In this document: positions 8,327 through 16,404 of the stretch, in pieces
Layout: the number at the start of each line of letters is the position of its first letter
Position numbering within the stretch: position 1 is the stretch's first letter
The notes under the pieces: model-generated
Told to the model about the DNA's origin: nothing
The model's database searches: none
The model's input: only the letters and a program-made list of their open reading frames with translations
DNA from: Desulfitobacterium hafniense DCB-2
GTDB lineage: Bacteria > Bacillota > Desulfitobacteriia > Desulfitobacteriales > Desulfitobacteriaceae
Length of the DNA stretch: 64,000 bases
Reading direction: 5' to 3'
NCBI RefSeq assembly: GCF_000021925.1
Contig: NC_011830.1
Coordinates: forward strand, 2,318,501 to 2,382,500
Made by a program: the position numbers and the translations under genes

Positions 8327-9211
8327 ATGTTTGAAAAGCATTTTCTCCATAAATTAGTTTACTTCATGATTCTGCTGGTTCTGGCCGTCTTTTTTCTGTT
8401 CCCTTTAGGGGTGACCCTTACCAATTCCTTGATGAGTGAACAGGAAATCGCCGCCAATTATGGCCTGGTCACGGATAAGAGTCTGAACAGTTATCAGGAC
8501 AGTGGGGCAGACCCTTTTGCCCGGTTTGAGCTTATCCCCGATATGGTGACTCTCAAGCAGTACTACAGCGTGCTGCTGAAAAAGACCCAGTTCCTCTTTA
8601 TGTTCTGGAATTCGGTGCTGCTTACCTTTCCCATCGTCATCGGGCAGACCCTTGTGGCCACTCTGGCCGCTTACGCCTTCGCCAAAATGAAGTTTAAGGG
8701 GAGGGATGTGCTGTTCTTTTTGTATATCGTCGTGATGCTTATGCCCTTTCAGGTAACCCTGGTGCCCAATTATATCATCGCCGGCCAGCTGGGCCTGCTG
8801 AATAACCCTTTATCCATTATCTTTCCCGGTATTTTCAGCACTTTTGGCGTATTTCTTCTCAAACAGTATATGGAGCAGATACCGGATTCCTATCTGGAAG
8901 CGGCCAAAGTGGACGGGGCCAACCCCTTCCAGATCTTTCTGAAAATCATTGTGCCCATGTCCAGGGCGGGGATAGCCGCCATGGCCATTCTGGTCTTTAT
9001 CGATAACTGGAATATGGTGGAACAGCCTCTGATCTTCCTGCAGGATGCGACCCGGCAGCCCCTTTCCCTCTATCTGGCCAAGATCGTCGACGGGGAAAAG
9101 GGACTGGCCTTTGCCGCCTCAACTCTTTATATGCTGCCCATGCTTTTGAATTTCCTTTATGCCGAGCGATACCTGCTGGAAGGAATCCGGCTTTCCGGGA
9201 TTAAGGGCTGA
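8327..9211 (+). CDS. Sugar-type ABC importer permease (MalG/UgpE-like)
   Basis: 294 residues. The first helix is LVYFMILLVLAVFFLFPLGV and there are about six helices in all. The EAA loop is DSYLEAAKVDGANPFQIFLK. A periplasmic insert of about 60 residues between helices 1 and 2 (DPFARFELIPDMVTLKQYYS) is somewhat longer than in typical MalG proteins. An AAGGAGGG site precedes the ATG. It forms the heterodimeric channel with the preceding permease. Confidence 0.92.
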   Translation: MFEKHFLHKLVYFMILLVLAVFFLFPLGVTLTNSLMSEQEIAANYGLVTDKSLNSYQDSGADPFARFELIPDMVTLKQYYSVLLKKTQFLFMFWNSVLLTFPIVIGQTLVATLAAYAFAKMKFKGRDVLFFLYIVVMLMPFQVTLVPNYIIAGQLGLLNNPLSIIFPGIFSTFGVFLLKQYMEQIPDSYLEAAKVDGANPFQIFLKIIVPMSRAGIAAMAILVFIDNWNMVEQPLIFLQDATRQPLSLYLAKIVDGEKGLAFAASTLYMLPMLLNFLYAERYLLEGIRLSGIKG

Positions 9212-9269
9212 CCCGGCCAGGCAGCTTACCGCGGCTTACCAGGGAAGAAAGACAGAAGGGAGACGGAAA

Positions 9270-10463
9270 ATGCCCAAGGAAGAACCGGCGGATTTTATCC
9301 CGCCTCATGAGGGTCGAAAAAAGCAGACCATCGGCCGCCTGAGTCTGATGTTTTTCATGATGATGATGGTTTTGACCTTTTTCTCCAATACGCTGCTTCA
9401 CTTTACCCTGCCCAAAGTGGAAGCGGAACGGCCGGCCAACGGGGTCCTGATCAAGGAAATATTCGGAGAAGGGACGGTGGAGGTCAAGCAGATGTGGGAG
9501 GAATATGCAAAGGCCAATCTGCCTGTTAAGGAGGTCCTGGTGGAACGGGGAGACAGAGTGAGCAAAGGCCAGACCATCCTCAGTCTTGACATCCGCAGCC
9601 TTCAGGATAGTTATCTGGACGAACAAACCCGCCTCCAGCTTTTGGAGCTCTCTCTGGCAGGGGCCGAAGATACTCTGGAACAAAAACAAAGGGATTATGA
9701 AAACATCAAAGCTCTCGTTGAAAATGGAGCGGAAGCGGAGATCAATCTGCGCAATGCTGAAAAAGCTCTGGCTGAGGCTGCAAGAAACTGTGACACTACC
9801 CGGCTTAATCTGACCATGCAGGAGCGAAAAGTGCAGAGCCTGGCTGAACAGGTGGCCAACGGTGGGATATATACGGCTCCCGCCGCCGGCATCATTACCG
9901 AGCTGAATTTCGCCGCGGGTTCATCGGCCAACAGCACACAGCCCCTTTTCTGTTTAGCCGATACCGGCCAGGGATTCCGTCTGGTTGTTCCCATAGCCGG
10001 GGAGCTGGCCGAATATGCCCAGCCTGGGGATACGGTCAGTGTCAATATTTACTCCCTGGATCAAAGGATCGAGGGCAAAATCGAAAGAATCACGGACAAC
10101 AGCCAGCATCCGGGAGAACAAAAGGATGTATGGATTGACCTGGCCGGGGAGGGCCTAGCCGGGGAAGGTCTGGCCGGGGGCGAAAAGGGAGAAATATATC
10201 TCAGCAAAAAAACCAAGCCCTACCCGGCCCTGGTGCCCAACAGCGCCATCTATACGGACAGCGACGGTTCTTTTGTCTATGTCTTGAAATCCCGCAAAGG
10301 TCCTCTGGGTATGGAAAACTATGTGCAAAGACTGGAGGTCAATGTGGAAGACAGCGACAATGAAAAATCGGCCCTTACCAATATGATTGCAGACGAAGTC
10401 ATCATCCAGAGCAATAAACCCCTGGCAGATGGAGATAAAGTTCTGAAGGAGGCAGCCAATTGA
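9270..10463 (+). CDS. HlyD/RND-type membrane fusion (adaptor) protein
   Basis: 397 residues from the ATG at 9270; an upstream in-frame start overlaps the permease and lacks a ribosome site. A single membrane helix lies near residues 25-50 (SLMFFMMMMVLTFF). A lipoyl-like half motif follows (VKEVLVERGDRVSKGQTILS), then an alpha-helical hairpin (DTLEQKQRDYENIKALVENG), the second lipoyl half (GIYTAPAAGIITELNFAAGS) and beta-barrel segments. Such adaptors normally serve efflux or secretion pumps (MacA, HlyD, YknX). Here it sits inside a sugar-importer operon. A short internal repeat, GEGLAGEGLAGG, lies near residue 300. The partner is most likely the next gene. Confidence 0.85.
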   Translation: MPKEEPADFIPPHEGRKKQTIGRLSLMFFMMMMVLTFFSNTLLHFTLPKVEAERPANGVLIKEIFGEGTVEVKQMWEEYAKANLPVKEVLVERGDRVSKGQTILSLDIRSLQDSYLDEQTRLQLLELSLAGAEDTLEQKQRDYENIKALVENGAEAEINLRNAEKALAEAARNCDTTRLNLTMQERKVQSLAEQVANGGIYTAPAAGIITELNFAAGSSANSTQPLFCLADTGQGFRLVVPIAGELAEYAQPGDTVSVNIYSLDQRIEGKIERITDNSQHPGEQKDVWIDLAGEGLAGEGLAGGEKGEIYLSKKTKPYPALVPNSAIYTDSDGSFVYVLKSRKGPLGMENYVQRLEVNVEDSDNEKSALTNMIADEVIIQSNKPLADGDKVLKEAAN

Positions 10464-11866
10464 AACCGGGCAATACACAGCCGAGCCGGCCCCAATCCGC
10501 TAAAGCTGCCTGTCTGATGCTGGCTCTGGGAATTTTACTGCTGACCGTAAGTTCTGTTCTGGGAGAGTCCCTTTCCGCCCAGATGACCGGAATTTACGGC
10601 CTGCACCAAACCCATAAAATCACCGCTGTCCGGCAGGAAGATGCCGGCCCGGCGGGGAGCGGGCCCCTTACTTTGGCCGAAATGGGTCAACTTGCTCAAT
10701 ACTATCTGAACGGCCATGATCTGGCTTACGGCACGAAGGTGTCCGCCACGGCCGTTTACGGGAATAACCAGAGCCTGGTACAGGTGCTGGGTGTCAATGG
10801 CCGTTACCGGCAATTTCACACCATTGATCTTATGGCAGGCAGCTTCTTGACTCCCGGCCATGAAAATCAACAGGTGGCCGTAATCGATGAGCAGCTGGCC
10901 CGCAGTCTTTTCGGAAACTGCCAGGTAACCGGGTTGGAGATCGAGCTGTATGAACGAAAGTTTACCATCATCGGGGTAACCGGCACTGATAATTCCCTGA
11001 CCGGCAGTTTAGCGGCCCAGGAAACAGGTACGGTCTATATACCCATAACCAAGCTCCTGGAATTGCAGGAAGGTTCCGCCATAACCTTTCTGGAAGCGGA
11101 AACCAGGGACAGCGGCACCACAGGCTATAATACCGCCTTGCTGGAAGAGGCTTTGACAGCAGTCGGTCAGGACCCCGGAGCTTTCCGGATTACCGATTAC
11201 ACGATGGAGTTCCTGCTTCTGAATCAAAAAAACCACCTGCGCAATTTCCTGGCAGGAGTAGTGGTGCTGGGCTTGCTTTTCAACTTGTTCAAGAAAAATG
11301 TGCGGGAGACTTATGATTTTCTGGGTTCCCGGCTCAGGGAAAAATACTGGGGAGAGATCTTCAGGAAGGACGGGGGCCGGCTTTTTTCCGGCCTGGTCAA
11401 AGCAGTGCTTCCTTTGGGAGGCATGCTGGCTCTTTGGTTTTTGATCCGCTTCCCCCTCTATATAGCGCCGGAAAACATACCCCAGGAGCTGATCGATCTT
11501 TCTTTCTGGGCCGACCTGCTGGAAAACCGGCTCAAAGCCTCTTTCCAGGGGGGCGGGTCTGGGGCTTTTCCCGGAGAAGCTCACCTGCATCTCCTTCAGG
11601 GGATCCAGAACTGGAATCTGCTGCTAAGCCTGGTTCTGGGCTGGCCCCTTCTGGGTTGGGGGCTTCACCGGTTAAATATCCCGGAGAAAGGTACCTGGAA
11701 GATGGAACTGTTTTTCTGTGCCTGCCTGATCATGGCCTTGCTCCTGGGCACGGGGATTCTTCTGGCGGCAGGAATGCCATTGGCCAGCGACGGCAAAGGA
11801 ATCTTTCTGGTATTTGCCGCCGTATTTCTAGCCGCGGTGCTGAAAGGCGCGTCAATAAAAAACTAA
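10460..11866 (+). CDS. MacB/FtsX-like membrane protein with extracytoplasmic PCD domain
   Basis: 468 residues with a TTG start overlapping the adaptor stop (TTGA), which implies translational coupling. One membrane helix lies near residues 17-35. A large outside domain (about 36-255) contains VLGVNGRYRQFHTIDLMAGS, FLTPG and QVAVIDEQLARSLFG, typical of the MacB periplasmic core domain. A helix follows near 260-280, then about four more hydrophobic segments after residue 310. No ATPase is fused and no MacB-type ATPase lies nearby; the only ATPase in the operon is MalK-like. It may form an export or signalling complex with the HlyD-like adaptor. Family placement is good; function is open. Confidence 0.7.
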   Translation: MKPGNTQPSRPQSAKAACLMLALGILLLTVSSVLGESLSAQMTGIYGLHQTHKITAVRQEDAGPAGSGPLTLAEMGQLAQYYLNGHDLAYGTKVSATAVYGNNQSLVQVLGVNGRYRQFHTIDLMAGSFLTPGHENQQVAVIDEQLARSLFGNCQVTGLEIELYERKFTIIGVTGTDNSLTGSLAAQETGTVYIPITKLLELQEGSAITFLEAETRDSGTTGYNTALLEEALTAVGQDPGAFRITDYTMEFLLLNQKNHLRNFLAGVVVLGLLFNLFKKNVRETYDFLGSRLREKYWGEIFRKDGGRLFSGLVKAVLPLGGMLALWFLIRFPLYIAPENIPQELIDLSFWADLLENRLKASFQGGGSGAFPGEAHLHLLQGIQNWNLLLSLVLGWPLLGWGLHRLNIPEKGTWKMELFFCACLIMALLLGTGILLAAGMPLASDGKGIFLVFAAVFLAAVLKGASIKN

Positions 11867-11881
11867 GGAGCTGAGCAAAGA

Positions 11882-13060
11882 ATGGCAGGACTGCTGCTCA
11901 AAAACATATCGAAAACCTATCCCGGCCAGGTCACCGCCGTCAGGAATCTTTCCCTGGAGATCCAGGACAAAGAATTCCTGGTTTTGGTAGGCCCTTCCGG
12001 TTGCGGCAAAACAACAACTCTGAGAATGATCGCCGGCCTTGAGGATATTTCCGCCGGGGAACTCTATATCGGGGACAGACTGGTCAATGATGTCCCTCCC
12101 AAAGACCGGGATATCGCCATGGTTTTTCAGAATTATGCTCTTTATCCCCACCTGTCGGTCTACGACAATATGGCTTTCGGGCTTAAATTAAGGAAAATGC
12201 CTAAAGGGGAGATCAGGCAAAACGTGTTGGAAGCCGCCCGCATCCTTGACCTGGAAGATCTGCTGGGCCGCAAACCCAAGGAGCTTTCCGGCGGGCAGCG
12301 GCAGAGGGTTGCCCTGGGGCGGGCCATGGTGAGAAAGCCTCAGGTGTTCTTGATGGATGAACCCCTGTCCAATCTGGATGCCCAGTTAAGAACCCAGATG
12401 CGCATAGAGATCGCCAGGCTTCATAAAAAGCTGGCCACAACCTTTATCTATGTGACCCATGATCAAACGGAAGCCATGACCATGGGCACCCGGATTGTGG
12501 TGATGAAAGAAGGCCTTGTTCAGCAAGTGGACACACCCCAGCACATCTATAACCACCCGGCCAATCGGTTCGCCGCCGGTTTTATCGGCAATCCCAGAAT
12601 GAATTTCCTTGAAGTTTCTTTTAAAGAACAAAAGAACGGCCTCTGTGCCGGTCTGGGGGGGGTTCTCCTGTCGGTTCCCCCTGTCCGGGGGGCGGCACTT
12701 CGGGCAAAAGGCTGCCGGCAGGGCGGGAAGGCAATTCTGGGCATCAGAGCTGAACATCTTGCCTTGCGCCCCCTGGAGGGGAGATTTCCGGCCTGCCCGC
12801 CGGAGCTGCCTTTGGTGCGGGGAAGGCTGGAATTTACCGAGCTGCGGGGAGCGGAGAACTATCACTACGTCACGGTTCAGGGAAGGGAGGTTGTGGTCAG
12901 AGCCCAGCCGGAATACCGGGGAGAAGCAGGGCAGGAAGTGGAGATCGTTTTTAATCTGGCCCAAGCTCATTTCTTTGCTCCGGAAAGCGGGGTGAATATG
13001 GAAACGGAGGGGCAGGAACACTGCGTATCCAGGGAACAAATGGATAGTGGACTTATGTAA
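11882..13060 (+). CDS. MalK/UgpC/MsmX-type ABC transporter ATPase
   Basis: 392 residues. Walker A is GPSGCGKTTTLRMIAGLED, the Q-loop lies at VFQNYALYPHLSVYDNMAFG, the signature is LSGGQRQRVALGRAMV, Walker B is VFLMDEPLSNLDAQLRTQM, and the H-switch is VTHDQTEAMTMG. After residue 235 comes the OB/TOBE regulatory domain (GIRAEHLALRP), as in MalK and MsmX. It energises the two importer permeases. Because it is the only ATPase of the operon it could also serve the MacB-like protein, though no such cross-use is established. The C-terminal 20 residues after HFFAPESG are extra. Confidence 0.93.
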   Translation: MAGLLLKNISKTYPGQVTAVRNLSLEIQDKEFLVLVGPSGCGKTTTLRMIAGLEDISAGELYIGDRLVNDVPPKDRDIAMVFQNYALYPHLSVYDNMAFGLKLRKMPKGEIRQNVLEAARILDLEDLLGRKPKELSGGQRQRVALGRAMVRKPQVFLMDEPLSNLDAQLRTQMRIEIARLHKKLATTFIYVTHDQTEAMTMGTRIVVMKEGLVQQVDTPQHIYNHPANRFAAGFIGNPRMNFLEVSFKEQKNGLCAGLGGVLLSVPPVRGAALRAKGCRQGGKAILGIRAEHLALRPLEGRFPACPPELPLVRGRLEFTELRGAENYHYVTVQGREVVVRAQPEYRGEAGQEVEIVFNLAQAHFFAPESGVNMETEGQEHCVSREQMDSGLM

Positions 13061-13099
13061 ACAAATTATCGTCGGATTTTATATAAAGGGGTGGCTAAG

Positions 13100-14545
13100 A
13101 TGAACAATACTATTTCGTGCCTGCTGAGTAAAAAAAGAGTTTATCTCCTTTTGAGCCTGGGGCTGGTCCTGCTGCTGGGAGTATTTGCGGTTGGCTGCGG
13201 CAATTCACAAGTCAGCGGAGCTGCCGGGGGCAGCAATACCCTGACCATTTCCGTGGTGACCAAGGACATATACCTGGATGCTGCCGTGAAGAAATTTGAG
13301 GAACTCCATCCGGGGGTGACGGTTAAGGTGGAGGAATACACCTCCAACCCGCTGCCGGCGTCCTCAGGAGGCAAAAACCAGGAAATGATCCTCCGGAAGG
13401 AAGATCCCGCCGATATCGAAAAATACCTGACGGCTATGAATGCCCAACTTATGACCGGGCAGGGCAGCGATATTCTGCTCTTAAACCATCTGCCCTATGA
13501 GACTTATGCCGATAAAAATCTGCTGGTCGATATAGGCCAATTGATGGAGTCGGACCCAGGCTTCGACCTGAGCAAATACTACGGAAACATACTGGAGGCT
13601 TTGAAATATAAAGACAGCCTCTATGGGCTGCCCCTCAGCTTCAGTGTGGATATGATGGCCGCCGACAAAGCGTTGCTGGAAAATTCCCAGGTGGAGATTG
13701 ATGACAGCACCTGGACCTGGGAGGATTTTGTGCAGGCAGCGGAAAAAGTCATTGAAGACAGAAACGGGGGAGAGGACGGGGAGATTTACGCCTTGGCCGG
13801 TATGAATGAAACCATGCTGATCACTTCTTTGGTCCGGGAGAATTTCAGCAAACTGGTGGATGGGGAAAAGAAGGAGGCTTATTTTGACAGTCAGGAATTT
13901 CTGGACCTCCTGAATTTATGCCGCTATCTGATTGACCATAACCTGCTGAACACGGAACCGAGTCAGAATAAAGCCATGGAGCTGGCGGCCAGGGGTAATC
14001 TTGTTTTTAGTATAACGTCTCTTAAAGGGCTGGTTAATCTGCAAACACTCAAAGCTACTTTTGGCGGGGAAGTTCAGCTGTTGAAGCCTCCCGGCCAGGA
14101 AGGCGATCTTTCCTTTTCCACTGATAGCTTGTACGGGATCAACAACAACTCCGCTAACCAGGAACTGGCCTGGGAATTCCTCAAGTTTTTGGTATCCGAT
14201 GAGATGATGAGTCAGTCAATGTTTTTGGGAATGCCAGTCAATAAAAGCGTTGTTCCCGAAATGATTAACCAAGCTAACGATACCGCCCAGAAGCGCGGAG
14301 CAAAGATCATGATGAAATCGGCAGGTGAGAGCCAGGCTCAGAATATAACCCTGGAGCCCCTGGCTCAGGAAGATATAGATTTCGTGGAAAGCCTGCTGAC
14401 CAAGGCCAATGTCTATAACGGCACCAATCAAAAGATCCTCTCTATTGTCCAGGAGGAAACAACGGCTTTCTTCACCGGGCAGAAAAGTGCGGAAATGACC
14501 GCCAAGCTGATTCAGGACAGGGTCAATACGTATTTGCATGAGTGA
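13100..14545 (+). CDS. Extracellular solute-binding lipoprotein (family 1)
   Basis: 481 residues. The start is the ATG at 13100: a GTG at 13091 lies within the AAGGGGTGG ribosome site itself. The signal sequence ends in a lipobox, LLGVFAVGCGNS, so the protein is lipid-anchored outside the membrane. The body has the type-I sugar-binding pattern: LTISVVTKDIYLDAAVKKFE, HPGVTVKVEEY, the hinge segment YKDSLYGLPLSFSVDMMA and NQELAWEFLKFLVSDEM. It is the last gene of the operon, followed by a terminator, and delivers substrate to the two permeases. Confidence 0.9.
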   Translation: MNNTISCLLSKKRVYLLLSLGLVLLLGVFAVGCGNSQVSGAAGGSNTLTISVVTKDIYLDAAVKKFEELHPGVTVKVEEYTSNPLPASSGGKNQEMILRKEDPADIEKYLTAMNAQLMTGQGSDILLLNHLPYETYADKNLLVDIGQLMESDPGFDLSKYYGNILEALKYKDSLYGLPLSFSVDMMAADKALLENSQVEIDDSTWTWEDFVQAAEKVIEDRNGGEDGEIYALAGMNETMLITSLVRENFSKLVDGEKKEAYFDSQEFLDLLNLCRYLIDHNLLNTEPSQNKAMELAARGNLVFSITSLKGLVNLQTLKATFGGEVQLLKPPGQEGDLSFSTDSLYGINNNSANQELAWEFLKFLVSDEMMSQSMFLGMPVNKSVVPEMINQANDTAQKRGAKIMMKSAGESQAQNITLEPLAQEDIDFVESLLTKANVYNGTNQKILSIVQEETTAFFTGQKSAEMTAKLIQDRVNTYLHE

Positions 14546-14569
14546 TAATCAGGAATAGGCTTCTTTATA

Positions 14570-14597
14570 AAACGCCGGCTGCCCAGCCGGCGTTTTT
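14570..14597 (+). terminator. Intrinsic terminator of the ABC operon
   Basis: AAACGCCGGCTG, CCC and AGCCGGCGTTTTT form a GC-rich stem of about 9 bp followed by T5, 25 bp after the binding-protein stop. Confidence 0.9.
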
Positions 14598-14691
14598 GGC
14601 TGTTCGTTTTTAGCCGGACATGGAGGAATTGAATCCATGGCTAAAGAATCTTAACTAGGTAGATGATAAACGATGAAGGGTTTGAGCAGAT

Positions 14692-15411
14692 GTGAAGATG
14701 CATAGGGACTCCGTATCCCTGAATTCTTATGAGGAAATGGCGGAATACTATTTCAGCTATGTGGACCGGAAGCCTTTTAACGCCTATTATGAAAGGCCGG
14801 CCACTCTATCCCTGCTGCCGGATGTAGCCGGCAAAAGGGTTTTGGATGCGGGTTGTGCCGCCGGGTGGTATACCCAGTGGCTGCTGGATAAGGGGGCGGC
14901 AGTAACTGCCGTGGATTTTAGTGCCGGGATGATCGAAATGACCCGCAAGCGGGTGGGGGAGCGGGCGGAAATTATCAGAGCCGATCTGAATGAGCCCCTT
15001 GATTTTATGGCGAAGGAGTCCTGTGATATCGTCCTTTCCTCCCTGGCTCTCCATTATTTGAAAGACTGGACCCTGGTGATGAGTGAATTCCACCGGATAC
15101 TGGCCAAAGGCGGCCTGCTTATCTTCTCCGTCCATCATCCTTTTATGGATTTTACGGTGTTTCAAAGAGACAACTATTTTCTGACGGAATTGCTGGATGA
15201 TGAATGGGAGACCCAGAAGGGTAAAGTAAAGGTACAGTTTTACCGCAGGCCCTTGAGCCAAATCCTTTCGGCGGTACTTGAAGCCGGATTCCTGCTCGAA
15301 AAAGTGTTGGAACCCATGCCCACCGAGGAGTTTAAGTCAGCACAGCCGGATGCCTACCGGAGATTGACCTATAAACCTCAGTTCTTATTTTTAAGGGCAA
15401 GAAAACCATGA
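14692..15411 (+). CDS. Class I SAM-dependent methyltransferase
   Basis: About 239 residues. Motif I is RVLDAGCAAGWYTQWLLDKG, which binds S-adenosylmethionine. Motif II is AAVTAVDFSAGMIEMTRKR, motif III contains CDIVLSSLALHYLKDW, and the post-motif region reads ILAKGGLLIFSVHHPF. This is a Methyltransf_11-like small-molecule methyltransferase; the acceptor is unknown. The start is uncertain: a GTG at 14692 lies 11 bp after GAAGGG and an ATG at 14698 lies six bases later. A transporter gene follows at 15463, possibly in the same transcript. Confidence 0.85.
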   Translation: MKMHRDSVSLNSYEEMAEYYFSYVDRKPFNAYYERPATLSLLPDVAGKRVLDAGCAAGWYTQWLLDKGAAVTAVDFSAGMIEMTRKRVGERAEIIRADLNEPLDFMAKESCDIVLSSLALHYLKDWTLVMSEFHRILAKGGLLIFSVHHPFMDFTVFQRDNYFLTELLDDEWETQKGKVKVQFYRRPLSQILSAVLEAGFLLEKVLEPMPTEEFKSAQPDAYRRLTYKPQFLFLRARKP

Positions 15412-15462
15412 GTTTTGGCGCAGGGTTGCAGGACAGCACAGCGGAAAGGAAGGGTCATCACT

Positions 15463-16404
15463 ATGGCTGAGAAAAGAATGGCTTATCTGGCAGCGATAAT
15501 CTATGCCTTCATTATCGGACTATCCTTTATGTTTGTTAAATTGACTTTAACAGTAGCGACACCCTTGGATACTTTAGCACACCGTTTTACCGTTGCCTTT
15601 TTGGCAGCAACGCTTTTTATCTTCTTTACTAAACACAAGGTGAACATAGGTTGGCATGATGTTGCCCAAATTGCGCCTCTGGCCACCTTGTATCCTATTT
15701 TGTTTTTTGGCTTCCAAATCTTTGGTTTGGCCCGAACCACTTCTTCAGAAGCGGGAATCATCCAATCCACCGTGCCTATTTTCACTTTGCTGTTAGCAGT
15801 CTTCATTTTGAAGGAAAAGGTCGGCCGGGGACAGCTTATTTCGGTATTTTTATCAGTGTTTGGCGTTATTTATTTGCTTGCCATGAGTGGAGCAGAATCT
15901 CAAACAGCTAATATAGTAGGAAGTGTCCTTATTATTCTTTCCGCTTTTACGAACGCTTTGTATAATGTTTTGGCACGCAGGCTTACCCAACGCTATTCCT
16001 TATTGACTCTGACTTATATTATGACCTTATTTGGTTTTATCGCCTTTAATAGTTTGGCCATTGGCAGCCGTGTGCTCGCAGGAACAGTGGGTGAGTTTTT
16101 TCAACCTTTGCTCCACTGGCAATTTGTAGTTGCTGTTTTGTATTTGGGAATATTATCCTCCCTGGTAACCTCCTTCCTGGCCAACTTTGTTTTATCCAAG
16201 ATAGAAGCTGCCAAAATGAGTGTATTCAGCAATGTTGCCACCCTCATCACCATTCTCGCCGGCATTTTATTTTTACAGGAGGCTTTTCATTTCTATCATG
16301 TCATTGGCGGCATGATGATTATCACCGGTGTTGTGGGGACAAATTTGATGGGGGCAAGGAGCAAAGCAAAGGAAAAGGCTAAGACTAAGGATGTTGAAGA
16401 ATGA
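15463..16404 (+). CDS. EamA/DMT-superfamily metabolite transporter
   Basis: 313 residues from the ATG at 15463, preceded by AAGGAAGGG. Ten hydrophobic segments are arranged as two EamA repeats. The first starts AYLAAIIYAFIIGLSFMFVK and the second VGSVLIILSAFTNALYNVLA. The signature RTTSSEAGIIQSTVPIFTLL is typical of drug/metabolite exporters. The tail is lysine-rich. Its stop overlaps the start of the ABC exporter (ATGA). The substrate is not predictable. Confidence 0.88.
   Translation: MAEKRMAYLAAIIYAFIIGLSFMFVKLTLTVATPLDTLAHRFTVAFLAATLFIFFTKHKVNIGWHDVAQIAPLATLYPILFFGFQIFGLARTTSSEAGIIQSTVPIFTLLLAVFILKEKVGRGQLISVFLSVFGVIYLLAMSGAESQTANIVGSVLIILSAFTNALYNVLARRLTQRYSLLTLTYIMTLFGFIAFNSLAIGSRVLAGTVGEFFQPLLHWQFVVAVLYLGILSSLVTSFLANFVLSKIEAAKMSVFSNVATLITILAGILFLQEAFHFYHVIGGMMIITGVVGTNLMGARSKAKEKAKTKDVEE

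Noticed and set aside
12386..13039. 217-codon minus-strand frame opposite the MalK-type gene
   Set aside because: Shadow of a strongly supported coding gene; no family features.
13091..13099. Upstream GTG start of the binding lipoprotein
   Set aside because: It lies within the ribosome site of the ATG at 13100.
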